A stretch of 64,000 bases of DNA. It comes from Bugulina stolonifera. Its lineage: Eukaryota; Bryozoa; Gymnolaemata; Cheilostomatida; Bugulidae. How positions within the stretch are numbered: the first letter of the stretch is position 1; every line of letters starts with the position of its first letter. This document shows positions 48,201-60,900 of this stretch, one piece after another. The position numbers and the translations under genes were made by a program. Under the pieces are notes generated by a model. That model searched no databases and was not told where the DNA came from. It worked only from the letters and a program-made list of their open reading frames with translations. The stretch lies in contig OW285191.1 in NCBI GenBank assembly GCA_935421135.1, forward strand, positions 11,659,700-11,723,699, written 5' to 3'.

Positions 48201-50397
48201 ATAAGGCTCTCCTATTACCACTATGTTTTTTCCCATGTGTGTAGCTGTACTTAAGACAGAGCAGCGTCATTCTGTTTCTGTATGCAATATGGTATGATAA
48301 AGACTGACATCCATCCATGGGTTTACGCCGGGTTATACTGCTACCTTAGGAATTGCACCTGCTGATTACCTGTACTTCTGCAGCCTGATCTAGGAGGGCA
48401 CTTGCCGCCCCTGTCTTATCCAGACCAGTTACTCAGTTGTTTGACATGATTAAAAACCTGCAATTGTCATGGTCTACATTCTGCAAGTGATTGTAGATTT
48501 ACGCCTTAATACTATGCCATAATACATTTTGAAATAGATCCCCTGTTATTGCTTTTCAACTTTTTTCGAGTTTGCAATTACTCTGCAGAAATGCACCCAT
48601 TTAGAAATTGGCAAATGTTTTCTCAATTAGGAAGTTGAGATGAAAATCCATCAGTCAAGCAATTCTAATGACATGCTGTGATATACTTTTTTTTAGTTTC
48701 CATGGGTTACAATAGTAGAGATAGGACTAATTTTCACCATACTTCCAGCAACATATGCCATATGTGGTCCAATCAACGGATATATCAGTGATAAAGTTAG
48801 TATTTTTACAAGTTAGTTAAACATGGTTTGTATGAGTATAATTATGATATAGTATGTAAATGATGTAGGAAATGACATTGAATTAATGCATGTGCACATG
48901 TGCTAGGAAATTCATTAGCAATCTGACAGCACTAACTGCTAACAGGCAGCTCCAATAAGTTTACAGTGTGTGGGAAAATTAGAAGAATAAACATAATTAT
49001 TTGATACTTTTGTTGAAAAAATTAGTTAATCTTTGTTAGTAGTGCAAATATTTGTATATGGCCTACACGCTGCCAACAACTTGTGACTGAAAGCTCTTTG
49101 CCACCTTGCCTTCAGCTGAGCATATCAAGTCATCTACTCATGACCTCTAAGTTGCACATTTTTACAAAAGACACAGAATAATGAGCACTATACTTTAGGG
49201 GGTTGAAGGGACGCTATGCCTGGCAGGACTAGCTATTGATGCTATTGGATATCTATTACTTGGACCAAACCCTTGGCTAGCAACATTCATTCCTACAACG
49301 CAAGTACAATTACATGATGTTCTTTTGGTCCTAAGTTATTTGAATGAATATAGTTAGTTACATAGTTTACATGCAATGTTGTATGGTCTGAATTTTTCAA
49401 TTCCAAGTACTTAAAGACTACGTGTATAATGACTAGATTATTGTTCTTCCAGGATCCCAGAAACGGCTATAGCTCTGATATTAATTGGGATAGGAGCCTC
49501 TTGTGTTATTATTCCACTGTTTTCTATACTTAACAAACTCATCAGGTAACTAAATATGTTCTACCAGTAGCAATCTGTTAGAGTTGATATACATGTACAC
49601 ATGCACACGCATTTCCAATTGGAAAAAGCTTTGTGGGTGAAATGCAGACAATTATCAATCATGTTGCTGCATTCAATGTGCGATACTTATTAATGTTGTC
49701 TCCTCTTTTGATACATTAAACAAGTGTTATTTATTTTATGCTATAATCGTGTTTATTGTATTCATGTAAATATACAATGCATTTATATAGTATGCATGTA
49801 TAGTTGCTATGCTCTGTAAAACTATTTTAAAAGAACCGCCATGGACAAAGCGTTTTTAATTTTTGTCGTGCATCTTTGCCATAGCCTAGGTTTTGCTTAT
49901 ATGTTGTAGAAATGAAGGATTTCCAGAAGGTATGCAGACCTTAGGACTAGTGTCGGGATTCTTTACTTCTGCATTTTCCTTCGGGTCATTTATTGGTCCA
50001 ACAGCTGCTGGTTCTTTAGCAAGCGTATATGGGTTTGCCTGGTCTTCTTCTATTTGCGCTTTCTTGAACCTGGCAGTGGTGAGTATAAAGAATTATTTAT
50101 GACTCCATACATTCACAGACGTCATAACAGTGTGATTATATTGAAATATTATTTTCTTTTAGTCGTAAAAGAGTTTCTGCTTTGTTTAATTACACTTTCT
50201 TGCATGTGTTTTAATATGGAATCGTTACAATAGTATTATAAATGTAACATTGTTCTTGGCAGGCCATTCTGCTGGGTACATATATGGGTATCATGAGAGT
50301 ACGTGGAAAATGGCCAATTCCTCTTCCGGCAGAAATCGCAGAGCTTGTAACAGATGATGTCACAGATAATTCAGTCTCTTCTAATAACTTGCCGTAG
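42296..50397 (+). CDS. SLC18B1-like MFS transporter, paralogue B (479 aa)
   Basis: Same family and exon plan as paralogue A. Exons: 42296-42398, 42618-42838, 43830-43903, 45565-45712, 45949-46017, 46677-46764, 47453-47592, 48697-48795, 49199-49299, 49453-49545, 49910-50078, 50263-50397 (TAG). The frame is unbroken. Key blocks are SIIAPFFPSEAARKGAS, YGYLMGKMGGK in loop 2-3, PDGPVYIAMCFICRI, motif C as GVGFLIGPAVGGALYS, YLDPTFNPFVEKT and NEGFPEGMQTLGLVSGF. Intron 9 starts with GC (AAC|GCAAGT), where A and C have GT. The N-terminus (MTSGESSLLENGE, then STCSSEKQ) resembles paralogue C, not A, so B and C are the closer pair. It is predicted to work as a vesicular or endosomal proton antiporter; the substrate is inferred from the family. 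AATAAA at 50495 is the likely polyadenylation signal. Confidence 0.93.
43480..43705 (-). mobile_element. Possible tRNA-derived SINE fragment
   Basis: On the minus strand GTGGGTTCGAGTCCCAC forms a perfect five-pair T-arm stem with a pol III B-box (GGTTCGAGTCC). An A-box and full cloverleaf are not convincing. An 11-bp ACTTGCAGATA-like direct repeat lies just beside it. It fits a SINE tail or pseudo-tRNA in intron 3 of paralogue B, and it is not a functional tRNA. Confidence 0.4.
44484..45356. mobile_element. Non-autonomous element with CAAGTC subterminal repeats (hAT-like)
   Basis: The ends are CAGAGTTGGGTTCAAGTTAA on the left and CTTGGACCCAGCTCTG on the right, an imperfect inverted pair with the CAGAG/CTCTG termini common in hAT elements. 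Both subterminal regions are packed with CAAGTCAAGTC in opposing orientations. I found no clear 8-bp target duplication and no transposase. It lies in intron 3 of paralogue B. Confidence 0.6.
46130..46290. repeat. Dispersed repeat, copy in paralogue B intron 5
   Basis: GCTGTACATACATGTACATG is followed by TTTTTGCC and a CCTATTACCACTATGTTTTT block. The same series occurs at 48140-48245 in intron 7. Here the ACATGTAC microsatellite is longer. It is one end of a longer dispersed element whose further parts (about 46340-46480) resemble 46890-47020. Confidence 0.65.
48140..48245. repeat. Dispersed repeat, copy in paralogue B intron 7
   Basis: Collinear with 46130-46290: the TACATACATGTACATG start, TTATTTTTGCCATATAAG, then CCCATGTGTGTAGCT. 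Its presence in two introns of the same gene reflects either local duplication or two insertions of one family. Confidence 0.65.
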
Positions 50398-50494
50398 CGT
50401 AACCCAGAGAATATCAGTTGTGCAAGAGATCACAAAAGTAGACTGTTATTTGCCTTTTGTATTTCTTAAACTTTTACAGCCTAGACTGTACTTT

Positions 50495-50500
50495 AATAAA
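50495..50500 (+). terminator. Polyadenylation signal of paralogue B
   Basis: AATAAA 98 bp after the stop codon at 50397. Confidence 0.6.
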
Positions 50501-51249
50501 ATGTTTATTTTGTCTTTTAAAATATGCTATTATTACAATAACTTGTTATACTGTACAAATTGGATCGATGCAACCAATTCACGTTTCCAAAAGGCGACAC
50601 ATTATGTGATCAAAGCTACATTGTTGCCAAATATTGTGAAGTTTGCCTAATATGTGAAGTTTTTTAAACTGTACTTTACTGCCACTTAGCACTCAGATAA
50701 AACAGATTGCTAATAAAAAACTGAGTAATAAAAATAATGCTAAGAAATCAAATCGTAACTGGTATGCCCTACAGTTCATTGCCAAGCATTGTAAATGTAA
50801 GGTAGGATATTCTGCCTAATTTGTGTCTTCCTGTTTGGAAAAATAAAACTGCAAAGTTTTACTGAGAAAGTTACATGTAGCGTACTCTCTTATGTAATAA
50901 AATCCAGAGCACTGGTTACCTAGAATTATCTCATTGTTCATAGCAAAGAATACTTAATTTTGCAGGGAGTGAATTGTTTTTTCTTTATCAATATGCCTAA
51001 ATATAATTTATCTGGTACCTGTAGTGTTCTCAGTTATTCATAGACCATCTTTTTTGCAGTGAACCCACCGATTGCAATGTAGGCCTACCTTCTTATCTAG
51101 AAGCAAAATGTAGACTTGGTAGGGGCTTCTTAACCAAAAAATTACTAAGTTAATTTTGAAGTTGTCTTTCTTTATGCAACAATTTTCTATTGCACATCCT
51201 CAGATAATTTCTGCTTATACACATCAGGGTATTATTCCAGCTACGCTTC

Positions 51250-51436
51250 TATTCTCTAGGTAACTACAATACTCCTCTCTAGGTAACTACAATACTCCTC
51301 TCTAGGTAACTACAATACTCCTCTCTAGGTAACTACAATACTCCTCTCTAGGTAACTACAATACTCCTCTCTAGGTAACTACAATACTCCTCTCTAGGTA
51401 ACTACAATACTCCTCTCTAGGTAACTACAATACTCC
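51250..51436. repeat. 23-bp minisatellite between the convergent transporters
   Basis: Eight near-identical copies of CTCTAGGTAACTACAATACT plus three bases, in the 1.6-kb gap between the 3' ends of paralogues B and C. The rest of that gap is AT-rich without exons. Confidence 0.93.
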
Positions 51437-51697
51437 GAAGAACACAAGAAAACATATTGGAAATTACTGGATACTCCATTGGGTGACGGATAGAACTAAA
51501 ACTGGTATATTATACACATGTATGTTTGTCATAAAGAATGGAAGCAGAATATTTAGTAAGAAAAAGATATAGTTGTTGTGTGGCTATGGACTATATTGAC
51601 AAGTGTAGTTACAATACAGTCTATACATATTGACCTACTACCGACATGTAATGCAGCATTGGAGCTGTTAATACATGTAATAACATGATATTAATAA

Positions 51698-51703
51698 TTT
51701 ATT
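51698..51703 (-). terminator. Candidate polyadenylation signal of paralogue C
   Basis: TTTATT on the plus strand, AATAAA on the minus strand, 263 bp beyond the paralogue C stop codon. Confidence 0.45.
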
Positions 51704-51965
51704 TTGGTCTAAAAAGAAATAAGGCATTAGGAAACCCATACATACAAATGAAATATAATATTATCATGCAAGTATAGCGTATGTTACCACATTTCATTTC
51801 AGCCTAATAAAATAGTATAAACAAGAAAACATTTGTGACAATGAGTAAATATTTAAACATTTGAGCAATCAAGAAACAATAAAGGATTCAACTAAGCGGT
51901 ACTATTTCAATGTAAATAATTAATTTTTGCTCAGGCTGCACTAAGCGCAACCATCCGTGCTAAAG

Positions 51966-54900
51966 TTAATTTGTAGATTTATTAGATTTTTCCTTCTCAT
52001 CAAGCTTGGCATCATTGGTAGCTTCTGGTATAGGAATTGGCCACTTTCCAACAAACTTCATAACACCCATATAAGTAGCCAGTAGAGCTATCTGCATACA
52101 TATACACTACACAGTTTTGTACAAGCTCAAACACATAGGAAATATTTAATTAAAATCTACTGCTTAAAACAAATTATTTTGCTAAAATCACATAAATCTA
52201 AGCAGTTGGGTTTTTGTCAATAATATTAATATGATATTTAGACACTATCATTATAAATTACAATAATATATTCAGGTTCAAGTCAAAGGCTATCAGGGTG
52301 TCTTTGCTATGGACAACACAACTGATGAGTATTTGTTGAGAACACAAACATATTTTTGCGTGTTGCAAGGGGCATTTAGACTAATTTGTTTTCCACATCA
52401 GTTGAGATCTGTACTGCAATACTTTAGAATAACATTATTTTCAACTTATTCAATTCTATGCAGTGTCATTTTCTGCTCTGTACAATCTTTAAACTACCAT
52501 TTTTTAAAATCTGCAGCTTGTTTCACTAGTTTACACACACTTACAATGTTTGCAATTTCTCAGGGATGCAACATGTGCTTTGCAAGGAAGTAGCATGTCC
52601 TGGCTCAATTTTCCACCTTTATTAAGGCATCTAATCAACACTCACCCCTGCCAGGTTTAGGAAAGCACAGAAAGAAGAAGACCAGGCAAACCCATACTCA
52701 TCTGCTAAAGAGCCTGCAACTGTGGGGCCAAGAAATGAGCCAAAAGCAAATGCTGAAGAGAAGAATCCAGAGACTAATCCAAAGGTCTGTAGTCCTTCTG
52801 GAAGACCCTCATTTCTACAATGTTAACAAGGAATAAATTTCAAGCTGTAACTCATAAAATATATTTGTGACACTGTATGAAGCGGTGTAGATAAATGAGG
52901 ACAAGTTTGGCAAAATAAGCACAGTATGAACTGGTTACTTAGAGGGTATGCATGATAAATCGCTTAAATAAACAAGCAGTTTAGAAGGTTTAAAAGCAGC
53001 AATGCTCACCAATGGTGTGGTGAGTCAATGGCGAGCATATGTGAGTAGGGATAGACTCGCAGAGACTACAGACCTAGTAATTGTTTAGTCTCTGGTATGG
53101 GAGGAGCTTAGTGTATATATATATCCCTTAGATATACTGGACAGACTTGTATGGAACCGGAACTTATAATATAGCATCAGGTTCTTCATGAGCCTGTTCA
53201 TTTTTTTTTCACAATGTAGAAACTGTGGACGACTCACCACATACTAGAAAAGATTCTTCTAGTTAAGAATTTGTATTCATTTTGAGTTTACCTGACAAGC
53301 TGAATGAATCTACTGGAAAAAATACAAGTCTCAACATGGCTTTCGTGTCATTTTAAACTGAGGTCTACCAGTACATTTATTCTAGAAGTAATTACCTGAC
53401 AAGTCTGTTGAGCATAGAAAATATCGGAACTATAACACAAGAGGCACCTATTCCAATCGCTACCAGAGCTACAGCCGTTTCTGGTATCCTGAAACATTAT
53501 ATTTGACATTAATTGTAGCAGAATTAAAGGACAAAATGATTTAATAATCTGAAGAAATTGAATTTTATGTGTTTAGATTCACAATGATCCATTTTTCTAG
53601 TTCTCTTGACTAGGTAGCTACATCTTAACAATGCTAGAATTGAGGATTTCACTCAACACCAACTTTCCCATTAAGCCTTTTATTCCTAAGAAAAGTTTTA
53701 TTTATCATCAGAGAAAAACTTATTTGCCATGAGCAGGTAACTCTATAAACAGCTGTTTATGTACCTTGGTGCTAACAGCTGTTAATGTATAATTAGACTA
53801 TATACAATATGATAAACATGCGAAATCACATTAAATAGTTTTATCGTTAGTCTTACGTTGTAGGAATGAATGTTGCTAGCCAGGGATTGGGTCCAAGTAG
53901 GAAATACGCAATGGCTTCTATGATTAGACCTGCTAGGCATAGTGTTCCTTGACTCCACTAAAATACAATATATCATATAGGACATGACATCGCATAACAG
54001 GTGTGTGTAATTGAACTTCTGATTTGCAAGATGGACTTGCAAGCAACAAATGAAGTCTGTTATGGAATAGGAATAATTTTACTTGTAGACATGTGGACAC
54101 AATATAGAATTGCTTTCTCTAGAATGCCTATTAGAAGTCATGTAACAAAATCAGCTGATGGGTTCTTAGCGTGGAACAGACAGAGGGAGATGGTTTACAT
54201 TATTTACATTTGCAATAATTATACATATAATTATATATAGTCATGAGATGTATAATCATATATAATTATATATAATGTGGTAACTTTTTTGAGAGTAAAT
54301 GTCAATGCTCTCTCTATTTTTTGTCTAAATATTTTTTACAGAACATGGGCTAGGTAAGTTGATGTACATAAATTAAAAAAAACAGACCATATACTGTTTT
54401 TATAGCTTCATGACTATGGTAAGTTTGGCCACTAGGAGAATGCTAGGATCACCTCCCAAAAGTGTTTCATGTTATGATATATACATGCATGATTATTAGT
54501 GGCAGCCAATGCAAGCGATGAGTAAACCACCTTCTTCTGTCTGTTCCATTCTAGCAGATACAGTAAGTCATGGGATAAGTAAATATTTAAGGAGAAATAT
54601 ATGTAATTCTATGGTGAACGTAAATACAATGCATGAGTAAATACAATGTGTGCGTACTGTACCGACCCTGTCACTGATAAATCCATTGATTGGTCCGCAT
54701 ATGGCATAGGCTGCCGGATGGATAGTGAATATAAGTCCTAGCTCTGCTACTGTAACCCATGGAAACTAGAAATAAAAGATATAAACATACACGTATGCGT
54801 TATAGATATGTACTTGGGATTTTCATGATGGATGATTTGTATTATATAATAACAAACAACAATATTTTACATTATGTCATCTTTTCAGTAGATTAAGGAG

Positions 54901-57900
54901 AGTGTTGTTCTCAAGTTAGTGTCATACATAACGTACCAACGACAAACTTTAAGGTTATGTAACTGGGGTTCTCAAAAATAAAATTCCTTTTAACACTATA
55001 ATAGGCATTATTACCTGGAAAGGCATAAGAAAAAAATTGGGAAGGTCTACGAAATATTTTTCAAGTTATGGCCCATAGTAATTTTGGGGTCCGTTTACTA
55101 CAGCTCCAATTTTATGAATGAAATGGCTAGACAGGGAACTCCGTCGTGAAGGTATGACACAATGTTACAGATGCAGAAGAATGATCAATAGCATTGACAT
55201 AGTACTACATAGTGTATGGCTAACATATAATGCATGTTTTAACAAGCTTTTTTCTGTTTTTGCATATGTAATATCCCATGCAAAATATATGTGTGGTGTA
55301 TATTCTTATAAAATACATATATCCACTGTTCTAGGAAAGAATAAGGGCAGTTATTCTACTAGATATGTTTGTTGGGTTGTTTAGCAGCAGCTAGTGGCAG
55401 TCTAAAAGCCAACACAAAACAAAATATGCAAAAAAAACAATGATTTGATCTTAGGTCTCATATTTCAATAATTACATGTACAGTGTGCAGCTCTGTGGTG
55501 GTCTAAATGGCTTGTATATGCGCAGTTTACTAGGAGTTATCCCACCTTTTAATTAAGGGAAAACCTTGCTGCTAAGCAACTGACAGGTTCCGGAAGCTCC
55601 GCCCACCTTCATTCATAAAAACAAAATGGCTATAAGAAATAGAAAAGTTGATCGTTTTTAAGCCAGTTAGCAGCATTAGGATGAGTGGATGCTCAATATT
55701 TAGTAACATTGCAATGGAATATCATTCCACCGGTACTCTAAAACCTTTTAAACTGTAGAGCTTCTTTTAAATAGCCGCATGTCAAATTAAATTAGCAAAT
55801 TAATATTTTATTTTCTCAAATTTGAACAAGTATTTTAAATCTACTTTATTAAGAGCTTTATTTGAATTATTAAGAATTTGTTTATATGTAGCCCCCATGA
55901 TGAAAGCTTGCTGAAATTGAATTTGGTTAGATATCTGAGCAAATGCTGCTCTATTTCGCTGTAGTTGATGCCAAAAGTTGCTAATTTTAATTTTGATAGT
56001 GGTTCAAAAAAGGGATTTCCCAGAGTTTTTGAAGCATCCACAAAGCCAAATAACTAATCAATAACAAGCCCGCTTCTTCATGCTTCAATTGAGCTAAAAC
56101 TATTAATAAATTGGCTACTACTGCAAAGTGGAGTGAGATAGTTGACGCCAAAGTATTGTGAATAAAGCAACGTAAATTGGCCAAAATAAACAGGGGATAA
56201 CTTCACATGATATACGTGCCCTGTAGTCTAATACTATCCTACCTGTTCCTAAACACTTATAGAAACACCTGCACATGCTAGTTTACCTTATGGAAAATAA
56301 TTTATTCTACAAATAAGACAAAACTTGGATAAGGTTTTACAGGCAAAAAGCCAGCACAAGAAAAAGTTCTAGGAGGCCATTATTTTATTTTATCTTTTCA
56401 TAACACCAGCTTAGGTAAACATTCATGCATATTTAACAACATTATGCAATAATTTAACTGAAAAATTAATTATTCCAGGAACAGGGGGCAAACTTCATAG
56501 CGCTGTTTTCGGTCTTTAACCCCCTGTAACGTTGCGTCATGTGACTTAATGCTAACACTGAAAGCTGTCCAGGCCCTTTCAAACATGGTTAAATATGTGG
56601 GAAAATTTTCGAAAGAAAATTCAGACCCCAGTTACATAACTTTAAAGAAACATTATCTAGGTCACATAGATGTATAGTATGGACACCAGTAATTCATAAA
56701 GGAGTATAGTAAAAAATGCTTCAAAAGCCTAAAAAATAAATTTATACTTTTCTAGAAAATCATATTATATATGTGTTAATTGCTTCTGTCGGCAGTTCAA
56801 ATACTGGACTAAAGATTAGCAGTAAAACTCCAGAAAGTAATGACGTAGATTTGAACAATGCCCCATAACTTACAGTTTCCTCCACAAACGGGCTGAACGT
56901 AGGATCCAAATAGCTTATTGACACCGCACAGATTACTGTTATTACATAGAGTACTAGACATCCAGGAACTTTCAATAGAGCAAAAATGTTTCCAGAGAAA
57001 TCCTTTAGCCCATCTGAATAGTATTAAGCTAGATATTATTATAATAAACTGAATTGGACAATGCCGGGCAGTTAGTAAGTGCACTGATAATCATGGCTGT
57101 TTGATACACATTAGCAGCTGTGTTCATGCTGCTGGAGGCAGTAGAATAGTTCTGTATAGTTTATACATTCACATAGATCTTTCAAACTATGGTTAAGACT
57201 AGCGGCACTCAAACTGTATACTAATATGAACCGTTACTGAGACAAGAGCTATGTGATTGAGAGAATATATAAATTGCAATTTGGATTTATTTTTATCATG
57301 GAGTAATGCAATACTTGCCGGCTTTAGGGAGAGTGAAGCATGCAGCTATAGCCACAACTAACATGATACCTCCTACGACTACAAATGGTAACGGATAGCC
57401 TCCGACCTGTGAAAAGCAATGGCAGCAATGAGCTACGTAGTTTACTTGAAAATTTTCGCTCAAATTCTCAACAAAATTACAAAAAATATATGCTTCAGTC
57501 ATCAGTTTTTACTAGCATCTGATAGCACAAGAACAACACACGTTTTCACATAATAAGATGGCCATGGGCTATCCTGTATACCGTTATTCAATCAATGTCT
57601 CTTTGAGATTAGATGGGAGGTCCTATTCCCCACACTGATACTAGTATAATACACTCACACTATACAGCGCTCCTCCAACTGATGGTCCTATCATTAAACC
57701 AACTCCAATAGCTGTTTCTATTACTCCCTAAAATATAGTAAGATGTGTGCAGCTACTAACACAGATGGGTCTAAATTTGGATCTTAATAACAAGATTGCT
57801 ATCTTTACTCTAAGTGTTCTAATAAGGATTGTCAGTAATTCATAGGTGAAACATACCTTGGCTACAAAGCTAACTGGTTTGTATGAAATTTTGACCCATG

Positions 57901-60900
57901 GATCTGTTATAGTTTAATTGCCACACAAAGCAAGTTTATTTTAAAGTTGATAAACTAAATCTGGTTTTCTTTAATAGTCTTCAGGTTACTATCAGGTTAT
58001 GAGGAATGAAAAGTATGCTTAACTCTTTGTACAGAAAATAATATCTCATTTCAGTAAGCTGTAGTTGGTCATGTATTAACCTGTTACTATATAACAACGC
58101 TATAAATGAAAAAACTAGTTTTATAAATTAACTGTTTACTTACCACAACAGTGCCAATGTCTTTGGGAAATGTAGACGCCATTAAAGCAAATGCCGATGT
58201 AGACACCATAGATGAACCATTTCCCTCTATTATTCGACATATGAAGCACATGGCTATATAGACAGGCCCGTCTGGTAGTTTATCTAGAAATCTAACCAAA
58301 GAGAGCATTGCTTAAAATAAAAAAGAAATTTTCATCTTGACCTGAGAAAAGACCAGTCTGTGTTATAACATTTACATTCATTACAGTGACTAAGTAAGCA
58401 ACAAATGCAAGTGATAGAATATTGCTTATAACTGTGGCTATTTTGATGATGTTACAGCTCTACATTAAGACATAGGTTTAGACAAATACATGTGATTGAG
58501 ATTTAGACTTAGTTGGACAGAGACAGGCTAGTTCCATGTTCAATCAAAGTACACCTAAAACTTCACAGATGATCTGGTTGATATGTGGTAAAATAATACC
58601 TGCCTTCATGGCTTATACTAAAAACAACCCTACAATGTAGTCTCTAAATCCAAATAACTTGGTCTACATTTTATTCTGTATGCCACAACAACATGATCTG
58701 TGCATAACTTACCCAAACACAATGCTACATCCTGCTAGGAGTAAAGCACCTAGGCAGCACAGAAATTTAGCTCCAATCTTTCCTATCTGAAATCAGCATT
58801 GCTATTTTAAATGTACAGCAAGGCAAAAGAGGTTTCTGAATTGAGATTCAAACATTGGATTTAAAATTAAGTAGCATAGAAAACTCAGGCTATATAATTA
58901 GGGCATTTAGTCATGGCGTCCAGTGAAGTCACATAGTAAGGCCATATAGTCAGGTCATGTAGCTACATGTAAGTAATTTACTCAGGTCACATAATTAGGC
59001 CATGTAGTCAGATCATGTAAATACAATGCATATGTAGGTCATATAATCAGGTCTTGTAGTCAGATCATGTAATTACAATGCACATGTAGGTCACATAATC
59101 AAGTCATGTAGTGAGGTGATGTAGTCAGGCCATGTAATTAGGTCATGTAATCAGGTCATGTAGTGAGGTGGTGTATCTGTTCTTGTAATTCGGTCATGTA
59201 ATCAGGTCATGTAGTGAGGTGATGTAGTCAGATCATATAATTAGGTCATATAATCAGGTCATGTAGTGAGGTGATGTAGTCAGATCATATAATTAGGTCA
59301 TATAATCAGGTCATGTAGTGAGGTGATGTAGTCAGATCATATGCATGTATTTAGGTCATATAATCAGGTCATGTAGTGAGGTGATGTAGTCAGATCTTGT
59401 AATTCGGTCATGTAATCAGGTCATGTAGTGAGGTGATGTAGTCAGATCATATAATTAGGTCATATAATCAGGTCATGTAGTGAGGTGATGTAGTCAGATC
59501 ATATAATTAGGTCATATAATCAGGTCATGTAGTGAGGTGATGAAGTCAGATCATATACATGTATTTAGGTCATATAATCAGGTCATGTAGTGAGGTGATG
59601 TAGTCAGATCTTGTAATTAGGTCATGTAATCAGGTCATGTAGTGAGGTGATGTAGTCAGATCATGTAATTAGGTCATATAATCAGGTCATGTAGTGAGGT
59701 GATGTAGTCAGATCTTGTAATTAGGTCATGTAATCAGGTCATGTAGTGAGGCGATGTAGTCAGATCATGTAATTAGGTCATATAATCAGGTCATGTAGTG
59801 AGGTGATGTAGTCAGATCATATAATTAGGTCATATAATCAGGTCATGTAGTGAGGTGATGTAGTCAGATCATATAATTAGGTCATATAATCAGGTCATGT
59901 AGTGAGGTGATGAAGTCAGATCATATACATGTATTTAGGTCATATAATCAGGTCATGTAGTGAGGTGATGTAGTCAGATCTTGTAATTAGGTCATGTAAT
60001 CAGGTCATGTAGTGAGGTGATGTAGTCAGATCATATAATTAGGTCATATAATCAGGTCATGTAGTGAGGTGATGTAGTCAGATCATATAATTAGGTCATA
60101 TAATCAGGTCATGTAGTGAGGTGATGTAGTCAGATCATATACATGTATTTAGGTCATATAATCAGGTCATGTAGTGAGGTGATGTAGTCAGATCATGTAA
60201 TTAGGTCATATAATCAGGTCATGTAGTGAGGTGATGTAGTCAGATCATATAATTAGGTCATATAATCAGGTCATGTAGTGAGGTGATGTAGTCAGATCAT
60301 ATAATTAGATCATATAATCAGGTCATGTAGTGAGGTGATGTAGTCAGATCTTGTAATTAGGTCATATAATCAGGTCATGTAGTGAGGTGATGTAGTAGGG
60401 CCATGTAATTAGGTCATGTAATCAGATCATGTAATCAGGTCATGTAGTAAGGTGATGTAGTCAGGTCATGTAATTAGGTCATATAATTAAGCCACATAGT
60501 CAGATGATGTACTCGGGTCATGCAGTTAAGTACTATTTAGGCTGGTCATACAATCAGGTCACCTACTTACATGTACATGTAGATCATTCAATTCTCTTGG
60601 CAGGTAATCGAAAAAAATAAACTGTCAAGCAATAGTAGTTCACTCTAGCAAAGCTTCTAGTATTTCAAATTCAGTACACTACTCGTTCTACTTAAACTGT
60701 TCTGCATTTTACTTAATTTATATTTCTGCATTTCAAATAAGTTTTATATGATGCGGCTAAAAATGCAAGCAAAATTGACAAACATTTATGTAAGTTTTCT
60801 TCTAAACAAAAGAACTAGAAGAACAAAGCTGACAAATACATGTACATTATTATAATTATGTTAATTTTACGTTGAGATTACCAAAATAAACTTCTACAGA

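Noticed and set aside
58960..60500. CRISPR-like array
   Set aside because: The units are contiguous variants of one satellite with no unique spacers, in a eukaryotic intron.
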